This document shows positions 22,940 through 30,732 of a stretch of DNA of 64,000 bases, piece after piece. Source of the DNA: Methanomassiliicoccales archaeon LGM-RCC1 (lineage in GTDB: Archaea > Thermoplasmatota > Thermoplasmata > Methanomassiliicoccales > Methanomethylophilaceae); contig CP115555.1 of the NCBI GenBank assembly GCA_030168575.1, positions 1,054,001 to 1,118,000 on the forward strand. Reading direction: 5' to 3'. A program made the position numbers and the translations under genes. The first letter of the stretch is position 1. The number at the start of each line of letters is the position of its first letter. The notes beneath the pieces are model-generated. The model was given only the letters and a program-made list of their open reading frames with translations. It had not been told where the DNA came from and did not search any database.

Positions 22940-23209
22940 ATGCAGACGGCTTACTACGGTGAGAGTTTTGAGCTCATCTTCGACTGCTATGACACACGGA
23001 ACGAGGAGACGGAGGTCGATTCCGCTGAATACGAGCTCTATGTGGACGGGGCGGTCGTTGAGACTGGGTCGTGCAACGTGGATGGAAACGAGGTCAAGTT
23101 CCGTTTCGTAGCATCACATCTGGGCATGAACACCATAGTCATCAAGTGGCGCATGGGACAGGATGCTTGGATAAGTAAGTTCAAACTCAATGTGGAGGAC
23201 GTTTCGTGA
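22940..23209 (+). CDS. Small beta-sandwich baseplate-like protein (89 aa)
   Basis: Directly follows the previous stop. FELIFDCYDTRNEETEVDSA and MNTIVIKWRMGQDAWISKFK alternate in the manner of an Ig-like domain, as in the N-terminal parts of phage baseplate upper proteins. GTG of the next gene overlaps its stop. Confidence 0.55.
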   Translation: MQTAYYGESFELIFDCYDTRNEETEVDSAEYELYVDGAVVETGSCNVDGNEVKFRFVASHLGMNTIVIKWRMGQDAWISKFKLNVEDVS

Positions 23210-23370
23210 CCGTCCAATCCATGTCCATAGGGTATCTAAGGTTCAATCCGAACCCTGTGGACGCAGGATCCTCCACATTGTTCTCTGCCAACATCGTCCA
23301 AACAGATATGACGTGGGCACAGGTCGCAGAACTGACGTGGGCCGAGATGTTGGCGACAAAGACATGGTGA
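23206..23370 (+). CDS. Small tail-region protein, GTG start (54 aa)
   Basis: GTG start with GGAGG 8 bases upstream. GYLRFNPNPVDAGSSTLFSA resembles the edge strand of an Ig-like domain, followed by a repeated TWAQVAELTWAEM helix. Coupled to the upstream gene. Function not known. Confidence 0.5.
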   Translation: MTVQSMSIGYLRFNPNPVDAGSSTLFSANIVQTDMTWAQVAELTWAEMLATKTW

Positions 23371-23374
23371 TGGT

Positions 23375-23770
23375 ATGAGCACTTCAACAACGAATTACAA
23401 TCTGACCAAGCCCGCATCCGGGGAGGCTGCGGACATTTCGGTCATAAACACGAACATGGATACTATAGATACCACTATGAAGTCCATATCGGACACCGCA
23501 TCAGGCAAGGGGAATGCGGAGCTGATATTCACATCCAAGACTGCGTCCTCGTGGTCTTCGGACAATACCTATCCGGATTATCCCTACAGATGCGCCATAG
23601 CATGCACAGGGGTAACGGCGAACGATGTCGCACAAGTGACGTTTGCGATTGACGATGCTGTCTCGGGCGATCTCGCGCCTGTCTGCCAGACATATTCTGG
23701 AGGGGTCTATATCTATTCTGGATCGAACAAGAGCATCACTGTGCCTATGATTCTGGTCCATAAGGGGTGA
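23375..23770 (+). CDS. Tail fibre protein with a duplicated-type C-terminal domain (131 aa)
   Basis: N-terminal MSTSTTNYNLTKPASGEAA and INTNMDTIDTTMKSI are typical of phage tail fibre attachment segments. The C-terminal 75 residues (ASSWSSDNTYPDYPYRCA, AQVTFAID, VCQTYSGGVYIYSGS) recur in the protein at 24682, so one domain is used twice in the fibre complex. Confidence 0.68.
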   Translation: MSTSTTNYNLTKPASGEAADISVINTNMDTIDTTMKSISDTASGKGNAELIFTSKTASSWSSDNTYPDYPYRCAIACTGVTANDVAQVTFAIDDAVSGDLAPVCQTYSGGVYIYSGSNKSITVPMILVHKG

Positions 23771-23776
23771 GGTCGG

Positions 23777-24685
23777 ATGACCTTACCTCAGCTGATGATC
23801 CGTCGGTGGGACGGGGTTGGATACGGCGACAAGGAGGAATTCTTCACCTTCGGGGATATGAACAGATGTGAGTACAACGCTAACCTCATCGCACAGGAAG
23901 CGGGTATGCCCACGGTCGAGTTCATAGAGACCACCCGTGCATCGCAGTTCCGTTTCGACGAGATGCAGAAGCTGGAGAATCTGATTGCAGCGATAGCTTC
24001 AGAGATCGGTGTGAGCATCTCCCCTGCTCCTGTTTGGTTTGCTGGACGTTCGGTTTCCTATGTCGATTTCGAAAGGGTCGAGGCGAATACCTATACGGTG
24101 TACCAAGCACTCGGAGGGGTCGGCGATAGGGTGGAATCCCACCAGTTTTTAGTGACTGCCCACGCCACTCTGTTTGCAAATGAGTGGCAAGGGAATGGCC
24201 CCTATTACATCGACCTTACGATGCCAGCGATCCATCCCGGCAGGGATGCCATAGCATACGTCGACCATAACGCATCGTTCTCACAGCATGTCGCTGCGGT
24301 CAACGCCATTCTTAGAGCACAGATCCTCGGAGAGAGGACGGTAAGGGTCACTGCGTTGTCGCTGAGACCAGAGGTCAACATCCCGATCAAGGTAACGGTA
24401 GGAATGATGGAAATGAGCACAGACATAACATTGAGCGCGGCGGGATGGTCCGGGAGTGGTCCGTACACGCAGGAAGTCACACTCTCGGATGTAGAATCCG
24501 TGGCCGATGCCATTGTCGGTCCATGCGACTCAACGACGAACGCACAGGCCATCGAGATTGCGAGATGCGGTCTGGTCGTAACAGGGCTGACAGGTAACAA
24601 AGTGGAGATCACCGCATTGTTTGCTGAACCCTCCATAGACCTCAAGGCAGGTATACTCCATAACCACGACGAGGTGGAGGAATGA
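23777..24685 (+). CDS. Fibre or baseplate protein with two internal repeats (302 aa)
   Basis: An N-terminal part (RRWDGVGYGDKEEFFTFGDM, NRCEYNANLIAQEAGM) common in phage structural proteins, then two repeats of about 85 residues (from residue 125 and from 212). Each begins with a W(Q/S)G(N/S)GPY strand and ends V(R/E)(V/I)TAL. ATGA coupling to the next gene. Probably a linker between baseplate and fibre. Confidence 0.6.
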   Translation: MTLPQLMIRRWDGVGYGDKEEFFTFGDMNRCEYNANLIAQEAGMPTVEFIETTRASQFRFDEMQKLENLIAAIASEIGVSISPAPVWFAGRSVSYVDFERVEANTYTVYQALGGVGDRVESHQFLVTAHATLFANEWQGNGPYYIDLTMPAIHPGRDAIAYVDHNASFSQHVAAVNAILRAQILGERTVRVTALSLRPEVNIPIKVTVGMMEMSTDITLSAAGWSGSGPYTQEVTLSDVESVADAIVGPCDSTTNAQAIEIARCGLVVTGLTGNKVEITALFAEPSIDLKAGILHNHDEVEE

Positions 24686-25275
24686 GCATAATCAGCGCAT
24701 TCCCCGGAAGCGGCGTGGAGCTCACGGGCGCAGGCAAGTCCGTCATATACCTCCACGTCCTGTCCTCTGATAGGGTGGACATGACGGGTGCAGTCTTCAC
24801 AATCACCGCAACGGGAGTCACTACGCAGACCGCAACCGCGGACGCATCCGGAAGGGCGACCGTAGAGGTGGATGCTGGGCACACATACACTGTAGCCCTC
24901 AACTATTCATCTCAATCACAGAGGGCCTACTTCAATGACGAGGACCAGAAGGTCATAGCCGAATCTGGACGGACGTACTATGTCTTCTTCGATCTCGTCT
25001 ACGACGAATACCAAGAACTCGAGTTCTACAGCAATCAGGCGGCATCCTCGTGGATCGCCGATAACACATACGCGGACTGGCCGTTTAGATGCGCCGTGGG
25101 TCCGAACGACCTGACCTCAGATGATTACGCGCAGGTCATCTTCGGCGATGCGGAAGCAACATCCGGATGTTACTCACCAGTCTGCCAGACATTCAACGGT
25201 GGGGTCTACATCTATTCGGATAAGTCAGACTCCATCACAATTCCAACCATTTTAGTAAAGAGGCGTACAACATGA
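24682..25275 (+). CDS. Fibre protein with Ig-like and shared C-terminal domain (197 aa)
   Basis: N-terminal half is a carboxypeptidase-regulatory-like beta domain (DMTGAVFTITATGVTTQTAT, ASGRATVEVDAG). C-terminal 85 residues (ASSWIADNTYADWPFRCAVG, VCQTFNGGVYIYSDKS) match the end of the 23375 product. It overlaps the DGR target gene by 4 bases, so the two are probably made together and may assemble. Confidence 0.68.
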   Translation: MSIISAFPGSGVELTGAGKSVIYLHVLSSDRVDMTGAVFTITATGVTTQTATADASGRATVEVDAGHTYTVALNYSSQSQRAYFNDEDQKVIAESGRTYYVFFDLVYDEYQELEFYSNQAASSWIADNTYADWPFRCAVGPNDLTSDDYAQVIFGDAEATSGCYSPVCQTFNGGVYIYSDKSDSITIPTILVKRRTT

Positions 25276-26987
25276 TAGGATCAACCAATGCGGGAAGCGC
25301 AATCAAGACCACTCTCGTGGTAACAGTGACGGATTCGTCCTCCTCCGGCTATCAGACAGGCAGGACAGTCACCATAACGAACGGAACGAACACACAAACG
25401 GGAACGACCGACTCCAGCGGGCAGGTCACATTCAACCTCAAGAGCATCGGGACATATACAATATCATCCGATGCACCATCGGGAGCGACCGCGTCTACCG
25501 CTACGGTGGTGGCCGAAATCGGAGGCTCCTACACTGCAAGCATCACGATCTCGGTCACGTCCATTACGGTTACGGTCACAGATGCGTCGTCTTCGGGCTA
25601 TCAGTCCGGTAGGACGATCTCCGCAACCAATGGCACGGAGACGGTCACGGGAACGACCGACTCCAGCGGGCAGGTGACTTTGCACCTTACTGGTTCTGGA
25701 AGTTACACTGTGACGTGCACAGACGTTCCGTCAGGAGGAAGCGCAAACACAGTGACCGTATCGGTATCTGTTGGAGGATCATATTCCGCAGCCATTACAT
25801 TGACCTTTGCATGGATTTTCAGCATGACATTCAATGCGACAACCTTCCAGACGGACCCTACGGGATGTCTGGTTTATGGCGATGACCTCGTCGGCAAGAC
25901 TCCGATAGCGAATGCCAATACATCCCTTGGCAGAGCGAGCAACTATACATCCTCATTCTGGTGCTGGAGTGATGACGGAACATCATCGAATCCTCTCCTA
26001 AAGGACTGCTTCTTTGCAACATTCAATTCCAGCGGAGTCCTCCACGAGAAGCTGAATCCTAATGACCTGACCAAGAAGATTGCGACATGGAACAATTCGA
26101 CGAAGGTGTGGGAGAGTGCTTCCGGTTCATCATCCATCACATCGGAGGACACAATGTTCTGCATCCCGACAGTCTATTCGGCCAGATCATCATCCAAGCT
26201 CCTGCTCTCTGACGATTCATCCAAGGGGACTGCTTATGCTCACACCATCGGAGGACACGTCTACGATTATCTTGCTATCGGGGTTTATCTTTCATCCGAT
26301 GACGGTTCAAAGTGCTGGTCCAAATCCGGAGTACAGGCCAAAGGATCACAGACAAGGGCTAATTTCCGTTCGCATTCTACGGCGAAGACCGTCTCCGGAG
26401 GATATGCCATGGTCTGGAACTACCATCAGTGGGCATTGATGAGGGATCTTGTTCTCTTCACGATCAAATCATTCGATGGACAGAGGAAGATCGGTCAGGG
26501 CGGGCACTCGTATTCCACTCGTACCCCGGGAGGATGCAATACGATCTCCCCGATAGCTGGTGATGTCTCAGGTACGTCTAACCATGTGATGTGCTACATC
26601 GAGAACATGTGGGGTTGCCAGTATCAGTTCATCGACGATTTCTACGGTAACAGCGGAACGTACTACGTCGGTCAGAATGCGGTTCCTACGGACAATACCA
26701 GCAACAAAACCTCCATCACTGGATTCGCAGCTCAGGGATTCGCTACAGGGATCCTCACAGGGGACATTTCTTGGGGCCTCGGTACGAACTCGTCTGGAGA
26801 CAATTCGAAGGGTTTGTGCGATTATCAATACTACTCGACATCATCCGATAGGCTCGGGGGCGTGGGTGGCGTTTCGGGCTATGTGTCGGATGGCTATGCT
26901 GGTCCTTCGTACTTGAGTGCGGCCGATGCTCTGTCGTACTCGTATGGCAGCTTCGGGGCTCGTCTGGCCTTCGTGTTTGACCTGTGA
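25272..26987 (+). CDS. DGR target: diversified tail fibre / receptor-binding protein (571 aa)
   Basis: Two tandem beta repeats (residues about 15-95 and 96-180, each containing GTTDSSGQVT) form a stalk. From about residue 185 a large C-type-lectin/FGE-like module follows: MFCIPTVY, YAHTIGGHVYDYLAIGVYLS, YAMVWNYHQWALMRD, IGQGGHSYSTRTPGG, CYIENMWGCQ, and GARLAFVFDL at the end. Residues 528-566 are encoded by the variable repeat, and the stop follows 14 bp after it, as is usual for DGR target genes. The diversified residues include Gly, Val, Tyr, Ala, Ser, Asp and Phe. The protein most likely binds a changing receptor. Confidence 0.92.
   Translation: MIGSTNAGSAIKTTLVVTVTDSSSSGYQTGRTVTITNGTNTQTGTTDSSGQVTFNLKSIGTYTISSDAPSGATASTATVVAEIGGSYTASITISVTSITVTVTDASSSGYQSGRTISATNGTETVTGTTDSSGQVTLHLTGSGSYTVTCTDVPSGGSANTVTVSVSVGGSYSAAITLTFAWIFSMTFNATTFQTDPTGCLVYGDDLVGKTPIANANTSLGRASNYTSSFWCWSDDGTSSNPLLKDCFFATFNSSGVLHEKLNPNDLTKKIATWNNSTKVWESASGSSSITSEDTMFCIPTVYSARSSSKLLLSDDSSKGTAYAHTIGGHVYDYLAIGVYLSSDDGSKCWSKSGVQAKGSQTRANFRSHSTAKTVSGGYAMVWNYHQWALMRDLVLFTIKSFDGQRKIGQGGHSYSTRTPGGCNTISPIAGDVSGTSNHVMCYIENMWGCQYQFIDDFYGNSGTYYVGQNAVPTDNTSNKTSITGFAAQGFATGILTGDISWGLGTNSSGDNSKGLCDYQYYSTSSDRLGGVGGVSGYVSDGYAGPSYLSAADALSYSYGSFGARLAFVFDL
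26853..26970 (+). repeat. DGR variable repeat (VR, 118 bp)
   Basis: Aligns without gaps to the template at 27169-27286. There are 21 differences, and every one lies where the template has A (11 to G, 8 to T, 2 to C); nine template adenines are unchanged. 16 of 39 codons differ, 15 of them changing the residue. The last 17 bases (GGGGCTCGTCTGGCCT and flank) are identical, as expected for the end where mutagenic copying starts. Confidence 0.96.
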
Positions 26988-27001
26988 GGCCGTCCTCGGC
27001 C
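26988..27001 (+). other. Hairpin just after the VR-containing gene
   Basis: GGCCG, loop TCCT, CGGCC: a perfect 5-bp GC stem with a four-base loop, 17 bp after the VR end and immediately after the stop codon. In the Bordetella phage DGR a hairpin at this place aids target recognition; the same role is plausible here. Confidence 0.5.
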
Positions 27002-27055
27002 GAACTCAACCGTACACCATACGGAGGTAAAGACACAGGTGCACAAGCCACATGA

Positions 27056-27072
27056 GGGGGAACAAGACCCCC
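27056..27072 (+). other. GC hairpin in the VR-TR spacer
   Basis: GGGGG, loop AACAAGA, CCCCC. The spacer 27002-27168 has no convincing ORF and no Avd-like gene. The hairpin could end the target mRNA or be part of the template RNA fold. Confidence 0.35.
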
Positions 27073-27168
27073 GCCAAACCACTTAATCATTACAACATCA
27101 CAGTCCACCACGCTTGACGTGGAATCATGGACGGGCCTTCGGGAAAGTGACGTTGCCTTGAAGTCTCA

Positions 27169-27286
27169 CTCGGGAACGTGGGTGGCAATTCGAACAATGT
27201 GTCGAATGGCAATGCAGGTCCTTCGTACTTGAATGCGAACAATGATCTGTCGAACTCGAATGACAACAACGGGGCTCGTCTGGCCT
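27169..27286 (+). repeat. DGR template repeat (TR, 118 bp)
   Basis: Non-coding copy lying between target gene and reverse transcriptase, same orientation. Read in the target's frame it holds 13 AAC/AAT codons, the hallmark of DGR templates because mutating both As of AAY reaches many residues without making stops. It has 30 adenines in all, 21 of which differ in the VR. Confidence 0.96.
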
Positions 27287-27420
27287 AATCGACCGTGGAG
27301 TGCTCATGGAAGAGAGCTCCTAAACCAGATTCCAATTCTCGTACGGCCTTGCCCCTCGGCAAAACAGTAAGACACCGAAAAAGCGGTTTAGTACCTTCGG
27401 GGAAAGGACGCTTATAGGTC

Positions 27421-28485
27421 ATGAAGGCAACGAAAATGACGAAGAGAGTAGGAAACCTCTGGGAGAAGATGGTCTCGTACGAGAACATCAAGCAAGCGTA
27501 TCAGAATGCACGCAAAGGGAAGACGCATCGTCCGGATGTGAAGAAGGTCGATGAGAATCCCGATTACTACATCAAAGAGGTACAAAGACTGCTCGTTACA
27601 AACGAATACCACACCAGTGAGTACAGGATGTTCGAGATCCACGAGAAGGGAAAGACGAGACAGGTCGCCGACCTTCCCTTCTTCCCGGACAGGATAATCC
27701 ATTGGGCTCTGATCCTCGTGCTCCACGATATGATTATGGGCAATCTCATTCCGCAGACATACGCAGCTCTTCCAGGAAGAGGGGCGCACCAAGCGGTAAT
27801 GCAGATCCGCAAGGCATTGCATGATGAGGAGGCCCTGTATTATCTTCAGATTGACATTCACAAATACTTCCCTTCGATCATCGGTGAGATTTTGATGAAG
27901 AAGCTCGAGAAGAGGGTCAAGGACAAGGATGTCCTTGCACTGTGTCGGAAGATCATCTTCGAATATCCCTTCTCCGGGCTTCCTATCGGGAACTACACCA
28001 GTCAGTATTGGGCGAATTTCTACCTTTCAGAGCTGGATCACTTCATGAAGGAGCAGTTCCACTGCAAGTGGTACTATCGCTATATGGATGACATCGTCAT
28101 CATCGGTTGGTCGAAGGCGTGGCTCCACAGGTGTTTGAAAAAAATCCAAGAGATCATCGCACCATGGGGACTGTCGATAAAACCCAACTGGCGTATCAGA
28201 CCGACATGGACCGGGATCGATTTCGTCGGTTTTGTCTCTTATCGTTCTATAGAGGGGGATGTCTACGTCCATCTGAGGAAAAGGACCAAGATAAGGATGC
28301 TCCGTGCTTGCAGGAAGATCCGTGAAAAGATGCTCTACGGTGAAGTACCTACCAAGCATGACAGAGGAGTCATCGCATCATATTACGGGTGTCTTAAGTG
28401 GTGCGATTCCTATTATCTGGGTATGAAAACCGTTTATCCGCTGATGGAGTACGTCGGCATTGAGAACAAGATGTTGGAGGCATGA
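27421..28485 (+). CDS. DGR reverse transcriptase (354 aa)
   Basis: Retron/DGR-type RT: LQIDIHKYFPSI (first catalytic Asp, about residue 145), GLPIGNYTSQYWANFYL with the GNYTSQ motif (190-195; DGR enzymes have this SQ form instead of the QG of other RTs), YYRYMDDIVII with the catalytic YMDD (221-224), and a thumb and C-terminal region of usual size. It copies template RNA into cDNA with errors opposite adenine. It starts 134 bp after the template. No clear ribosome site; ATG 27436 is an alternative. Confidence 0.96.
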   Translation: MKATKMTKRVGNLWEKMVSYENIKQAYQNARKGKTHRPDVKKVDENPDYYIKEVQRLLVTNEYHTSEYRMFEIHEKGKTRQVADLPFFPDRIIHWALILVLHDMIMGNLIPQTYAALPGRGAHQAVMQIRKALHDEEALYYLQIDIHKYFPSIIGEILMKKLEKRVKDKDVLALCRKIIFEYPFSGLPIGNYTSQYWANFYLSELDHFMKEQFHCKWYYRYMDDIVIIGWSKAWLHRCLKKIQEIIAPWGLSIKPNWRIRPTWTGIDFVGFVSYRSIEGDVYVHLRKRTKIRMLRACRKIREKMLYGEVPTKHDRGVIASYYGCLKWCDSYYLGMKTVYPLMEYVGIENKMLEA

Positions 28486-28488
28486 AGA

Positions 28489-28890
28489 ATGCAGATAATC
28501 ACAACGAGAAGCTACGCGAGGCAGCCGTCCAAGGTCGTAGGGCCGACGGTAACGCTAATCTATACGAATGAACACACGGTTGAAGAGAAGGATGAGTCGG
28601 GACAGACTGTGACGGCCTACGAATACACGCAGTACCGTTTCGATGCAGGAGAGATGGAGCTCGTGCAGATAGGAATCCTTCCTACGGGAGTGGAGTGGGA
28701 CGATAAGCTGAGGTCCATCGAGAGGGAGTATCTCTACACCGAGGCGGAGAAGCATATCGCCAAACGCAGGGATGATGTGCCCGATCAGGCCATGCTTGAC
28801 GCATGGATCTCCTACAAGGCGGGAGTGAGGGCCACCCCTTCACAGAGCACCTACCCGGCGAGCGTGACCTATCCGCCCAAGCCGGAATGA
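28489..28890 (+). CDS. Hypothetical viral protein after the RT (133 aa)
   Basis: Follows the RT by three bases and is likely co-transcribed. Beta-rich first half (PTVTLIYTNEHTVEEKDESG), then a helix (IEREYLYTEAEKHIAKRRDD) and a Pro/Ser-rich end. It is not the four-helix Avd accessory protein: too many strands and no helical bundle pattern. It more likely resembles small phage tail proteins. Confidence 0.6.
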   Translation: MQIITTRSYARQPSKVVGPTVTLIYTNEHTVEEKDESGQTVTAYEYTQYRFDAGEMELVQIGILPTGVEWDDKLRSIEREYLYTEAEKHIAKRRDDVPDQAMLDAWISYKAGVRATPSQSTYPASVTYPPKPE

Positions 28891-28928
28891 AACCTTATGC
28901 CGTGTCTACAAAACTGGCACATTATAGG

Positions 28929-28941
28929 CACGGCATAATAA
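28929..28941 (+). promoter_or_regulatory. Viral promoter motif, copy 6 (CACGGCATAATAA)
   Basis: Exact copy 58 bp before ATG 28999. The leader carries a GGAGGGGGTTAACC ribosome site similar to those behind copies 2 and 4. Confidence 0.65.
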
Positions 28942-28998
28942 TCTCAATAGGGTTACTCTCAATTAATCCAAACTTGCCGTTTGGAGGGGGTTAACCCA

Positions 28999-29790
28999 AT
29001 GACAACTAAATTGAACACAAAGATTATCGCAGCTCTGGCGGTCTTTGCCATGGCTTTCGCCGGATTCGGCGCAGTCATCTCGACAGAGGCCAACGATGCA
29101 GCTGCAGGCGATGGAGACCTCGTCCTCATCATCGACGATGTCTATCTCGAGAACACAGAGGTCCTCACTCTGATCGCAGATCTCGCACACGCAGACGAGA
29201 TAACCTCGGTCGCTGTCGAGTATGTCGCGATTCTTGATGATGACTTCGAGGAGAAGATCACCGTCCTCACCAAGGACTACTACGACGCAATGAAGACTGC
29301 CGGACTCATCAAGGGAATGACAGTCACATTCGAGGCTGCGGATCTCGCAGACGATGATGTCATGCAGGGACTCAAAGTCTTCACTTCCGTCGAAGTGAAC
29401 AAGGTCGACGAGATCGTCGGAGGAGTCAGCACAAAGATCACACTCGACAACACCATCCTCACGAAGAAGGTCACTTATGAGCTCATCGGAACCGAGGAGG
29501 CAGCTTCCGCACTCGTTATCGCGGTTGCCGCAGCTGTTGCAGAGGTCGAGGAGAAATACGCAGGCTACTCTTCACCCGAGGATGTCATCAAGGCCATCGA
29601 CGCTGCAGTCGCCGGGCTCTACACACAGGCAGAACTCGACAAGGCCGTCGAGGATGCGAAGAAGACCATCGTTGACAACAACATATGGATGTACGTCTCC
29701 GTTGTTCTCATCATCGTCCTCATCGCACTTGCAGGCTACATCGTCTTCAAGTTCTTCAAGAAACCCGCGAAGAAGCAGGAGACTGCCTGA
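28999..29790 (+). CDS. Secreted, membrane-anchored viral surface protein (263 aa)
   Basis: N-terminal signal peptide (NTKIIAALAVFAMAFAGFGA) with a cleavage region STEANDAAAG that resembles the EQENDAAG of the giant host surface protein. The mature part is acidic, with helices and beta strands, then IWMYVSVVLIIVLIALAGYI as a C-terminal membrane helix and a Lys-rich cytoplasmic end. It would coat the outside of the lysogen or infected cell. Candidate roles: superinfection exclusion, lysis support or adhesion; none is proven. Confidence 0.7.
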   Translation: MTTKLNTKIIAALAVFAMAFAGFGAVISTEANDAAAGDGDLVLIIDDVYLENTEVLTLIADLAHADEITSVAVEYVAILDDDFEEKITVLTKDYYDAMKTAGLIKGMTVTFEAADLADDDVMQGLKVFTSVEVNKVDEIVGGVSTKITLDNTILTKKVTYELIGTEEAASALVIAVAAAVAEVEEKYAGYSSPEDVIKAIDAAVAGLYTQAELDKAVEDAKKTIVDNNIWMYVSVVLIIVLIALAGYIVFKFFKKPAKKQETA

Positions 29791-30305
29791 TGAGCAAACA
29801 GTCCTCTATCATTTACGAGGGTATGCTGGTTGCACTTGGTAGGGAATCTCCCTCCAAGTTCTTCATTTCGGTGATCCTGTTCGTGATAGGGGACACACTA
29901 CTAACCAAGGAGGTTCTCTCTATGGATCTAATCTACATCCCTGCAGACTACCAGCTCGTCGTCGTCATCATTATGGCTGTGCTCTCCATTTTCGGACCCA
30001 TCGTGTCCGGGCTCTTCATGAAGGGCGAATCGAAGCACAAGTTCGATGAGTGGGAATCAAAGTACACAGCATCGATGATTATCGACATGTTGCTCACACC
30101 TTCGATCTCCATCATAGTCTACTCCATCATCATTCAGAAGTGGATTCCGGACATCGATGCGGTCGCTTACATCATCCTGCTCCCCATTCTGATGCTCGCA
30201 GTATCCTTCTATACCCTTAAGGGTCTGAACGAAGGAGCAAAGGCATTGGTCGAGGGAATCAGGAATCTCAAAGGCGACATCGAGCAGATCAACGAGCTCA
30301 AGTGA
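29790..30305 (+). CDS. Polytopic membrane protein, holin candidate (171 aa)
   Basis: ATG 29790 shares its A with the previous stop (TGATG). Hydrophobic segments near residues 22-38 (FFISVILFVIGDTL), 53-77 (LVVVIIMAVLSIFGPIVSG), 98-116 (IIDMLLTPSISIIVYSII) and 125-145 (AVAYIILLPILMLAVSF) give four membrane helices, then a charged helix ending INELK. At the end of a late unit and followed by strong terminators, it could be a holin. No lytic enzyme is visible nearby. Confidence 0.6.
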   Translation: MSKQSSIIYEGMLVALGRESPSKFFISVILFVIGDTLLTKEVLSMDLIYIPADYQLVVVIIMAVLSIFGPIVSGLFMKGESKHKFDEWESKYTASMIIDMLLTPSISIIVYSIIIQKWIPDIDAVAYIILLPILMLAVSFYTLKGLNEGAKALVEGIRNLKGDIEQINELK

Positions 30306-30322
30306 GCTCTACCACCAACCAT

Positions 30323-30385
30323 GAGAGGAGGTTTCCTCCTCTCCACCATTCATTGGACTTCACCTACGCCCCTCCATTGGAGGGG
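30323..30385 (+). terminator. Tandem hairpin terminators ending the late unit
   Basis: First hairpin: GAGAGGAGG, loop TTT, mirrored to 30343 (9 perfect pairs). Second: CCCCTCC, loop ATT, GGAGGGG at 30369-30385 (7 pairs), followed by a run of TTTCC repeats and CTCTTTATG. Strong termination before an AT-rich promoter region. Confidence 0.7.
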
Positions 30386-30447
30386 TTTCCTTTCCTTTCT
30401 CTTTATGAAAATATAATTATCTACAACAGAGCATCTTTAATGATTAG

Positions 30448-30470
30448 AGATTTATGTATATTTTTGATAT
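30448..30470 (+). promoter_or_regulatory. AT-rich promoter region for the AbrB-like regulator
   Basis: TATGTATATTTTTGATATAG lies 20-40 bp before ATG 30486, a spacing that fits an archaeal TATA box and a leaderless message. The stretch 30400-30485 is far richer in A and T than the rest of the provirus. It lacks the CACGGCATAATAA motif. Confidence 0.5.
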
Positions 30471-30485
30471 AGAAAATATAAATAA

Positions 30486-30722
30486 ATGAAACACATTATT
30501 AGACCTATGAGCCTAATCAAAGCTACAAGGGACGAGCTCACTTTCTTAGGGGAAGTGAGGAAGATTGGATCGGGATTCTTCATCCCGTTCCCGAAGAAGG
30601 AAATGGACAATCTCGGGATCACCGAGGAGAATATGGGGTTCATGCAAATGGACGTGACCGTGAGGATCGTATCAAGGCCTATCGAGGTCGAGGATCCTCC
30701 GGCGGAGGAAGATGATGACTGA
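30486..30722 (+). CDS. AbrB/SpoVT-like DNA-binding protein (78 aa)
   Basis: FLGEVRKIGSGFFIPFPKKE followed by LGITEENMGFMQMDVTVRIV is the swapped-hairpin AbrB pattern (polar start, GSGFFIPFPK, then Leu-Gly). ATG 30507 is a possible shorter start. The tail is acidic (EDPPAEEDDD). It has its own AT-rich promoter near the integrase, unlike the lytic genes, so a role in maintaining lysogeny is likely. The family call is moderate. Confidence 0.65.
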   Translation: MKHIIRPMSLIKATRDELTFLGEVRKIGSGFFIPFPKKEMDNLGITEENMGFMQMDVTVRIVSRPIEVEDPPAEEDDD

Positions 30723-30732
30723 GGAGGGTAAC

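Noticed and set aside
28489-28890. Avd accessory gene of the DGR
   Set aside because: Position fits, but the sequence is beta-rich with a proline-rich end and lacks the helical bundle of Avd.
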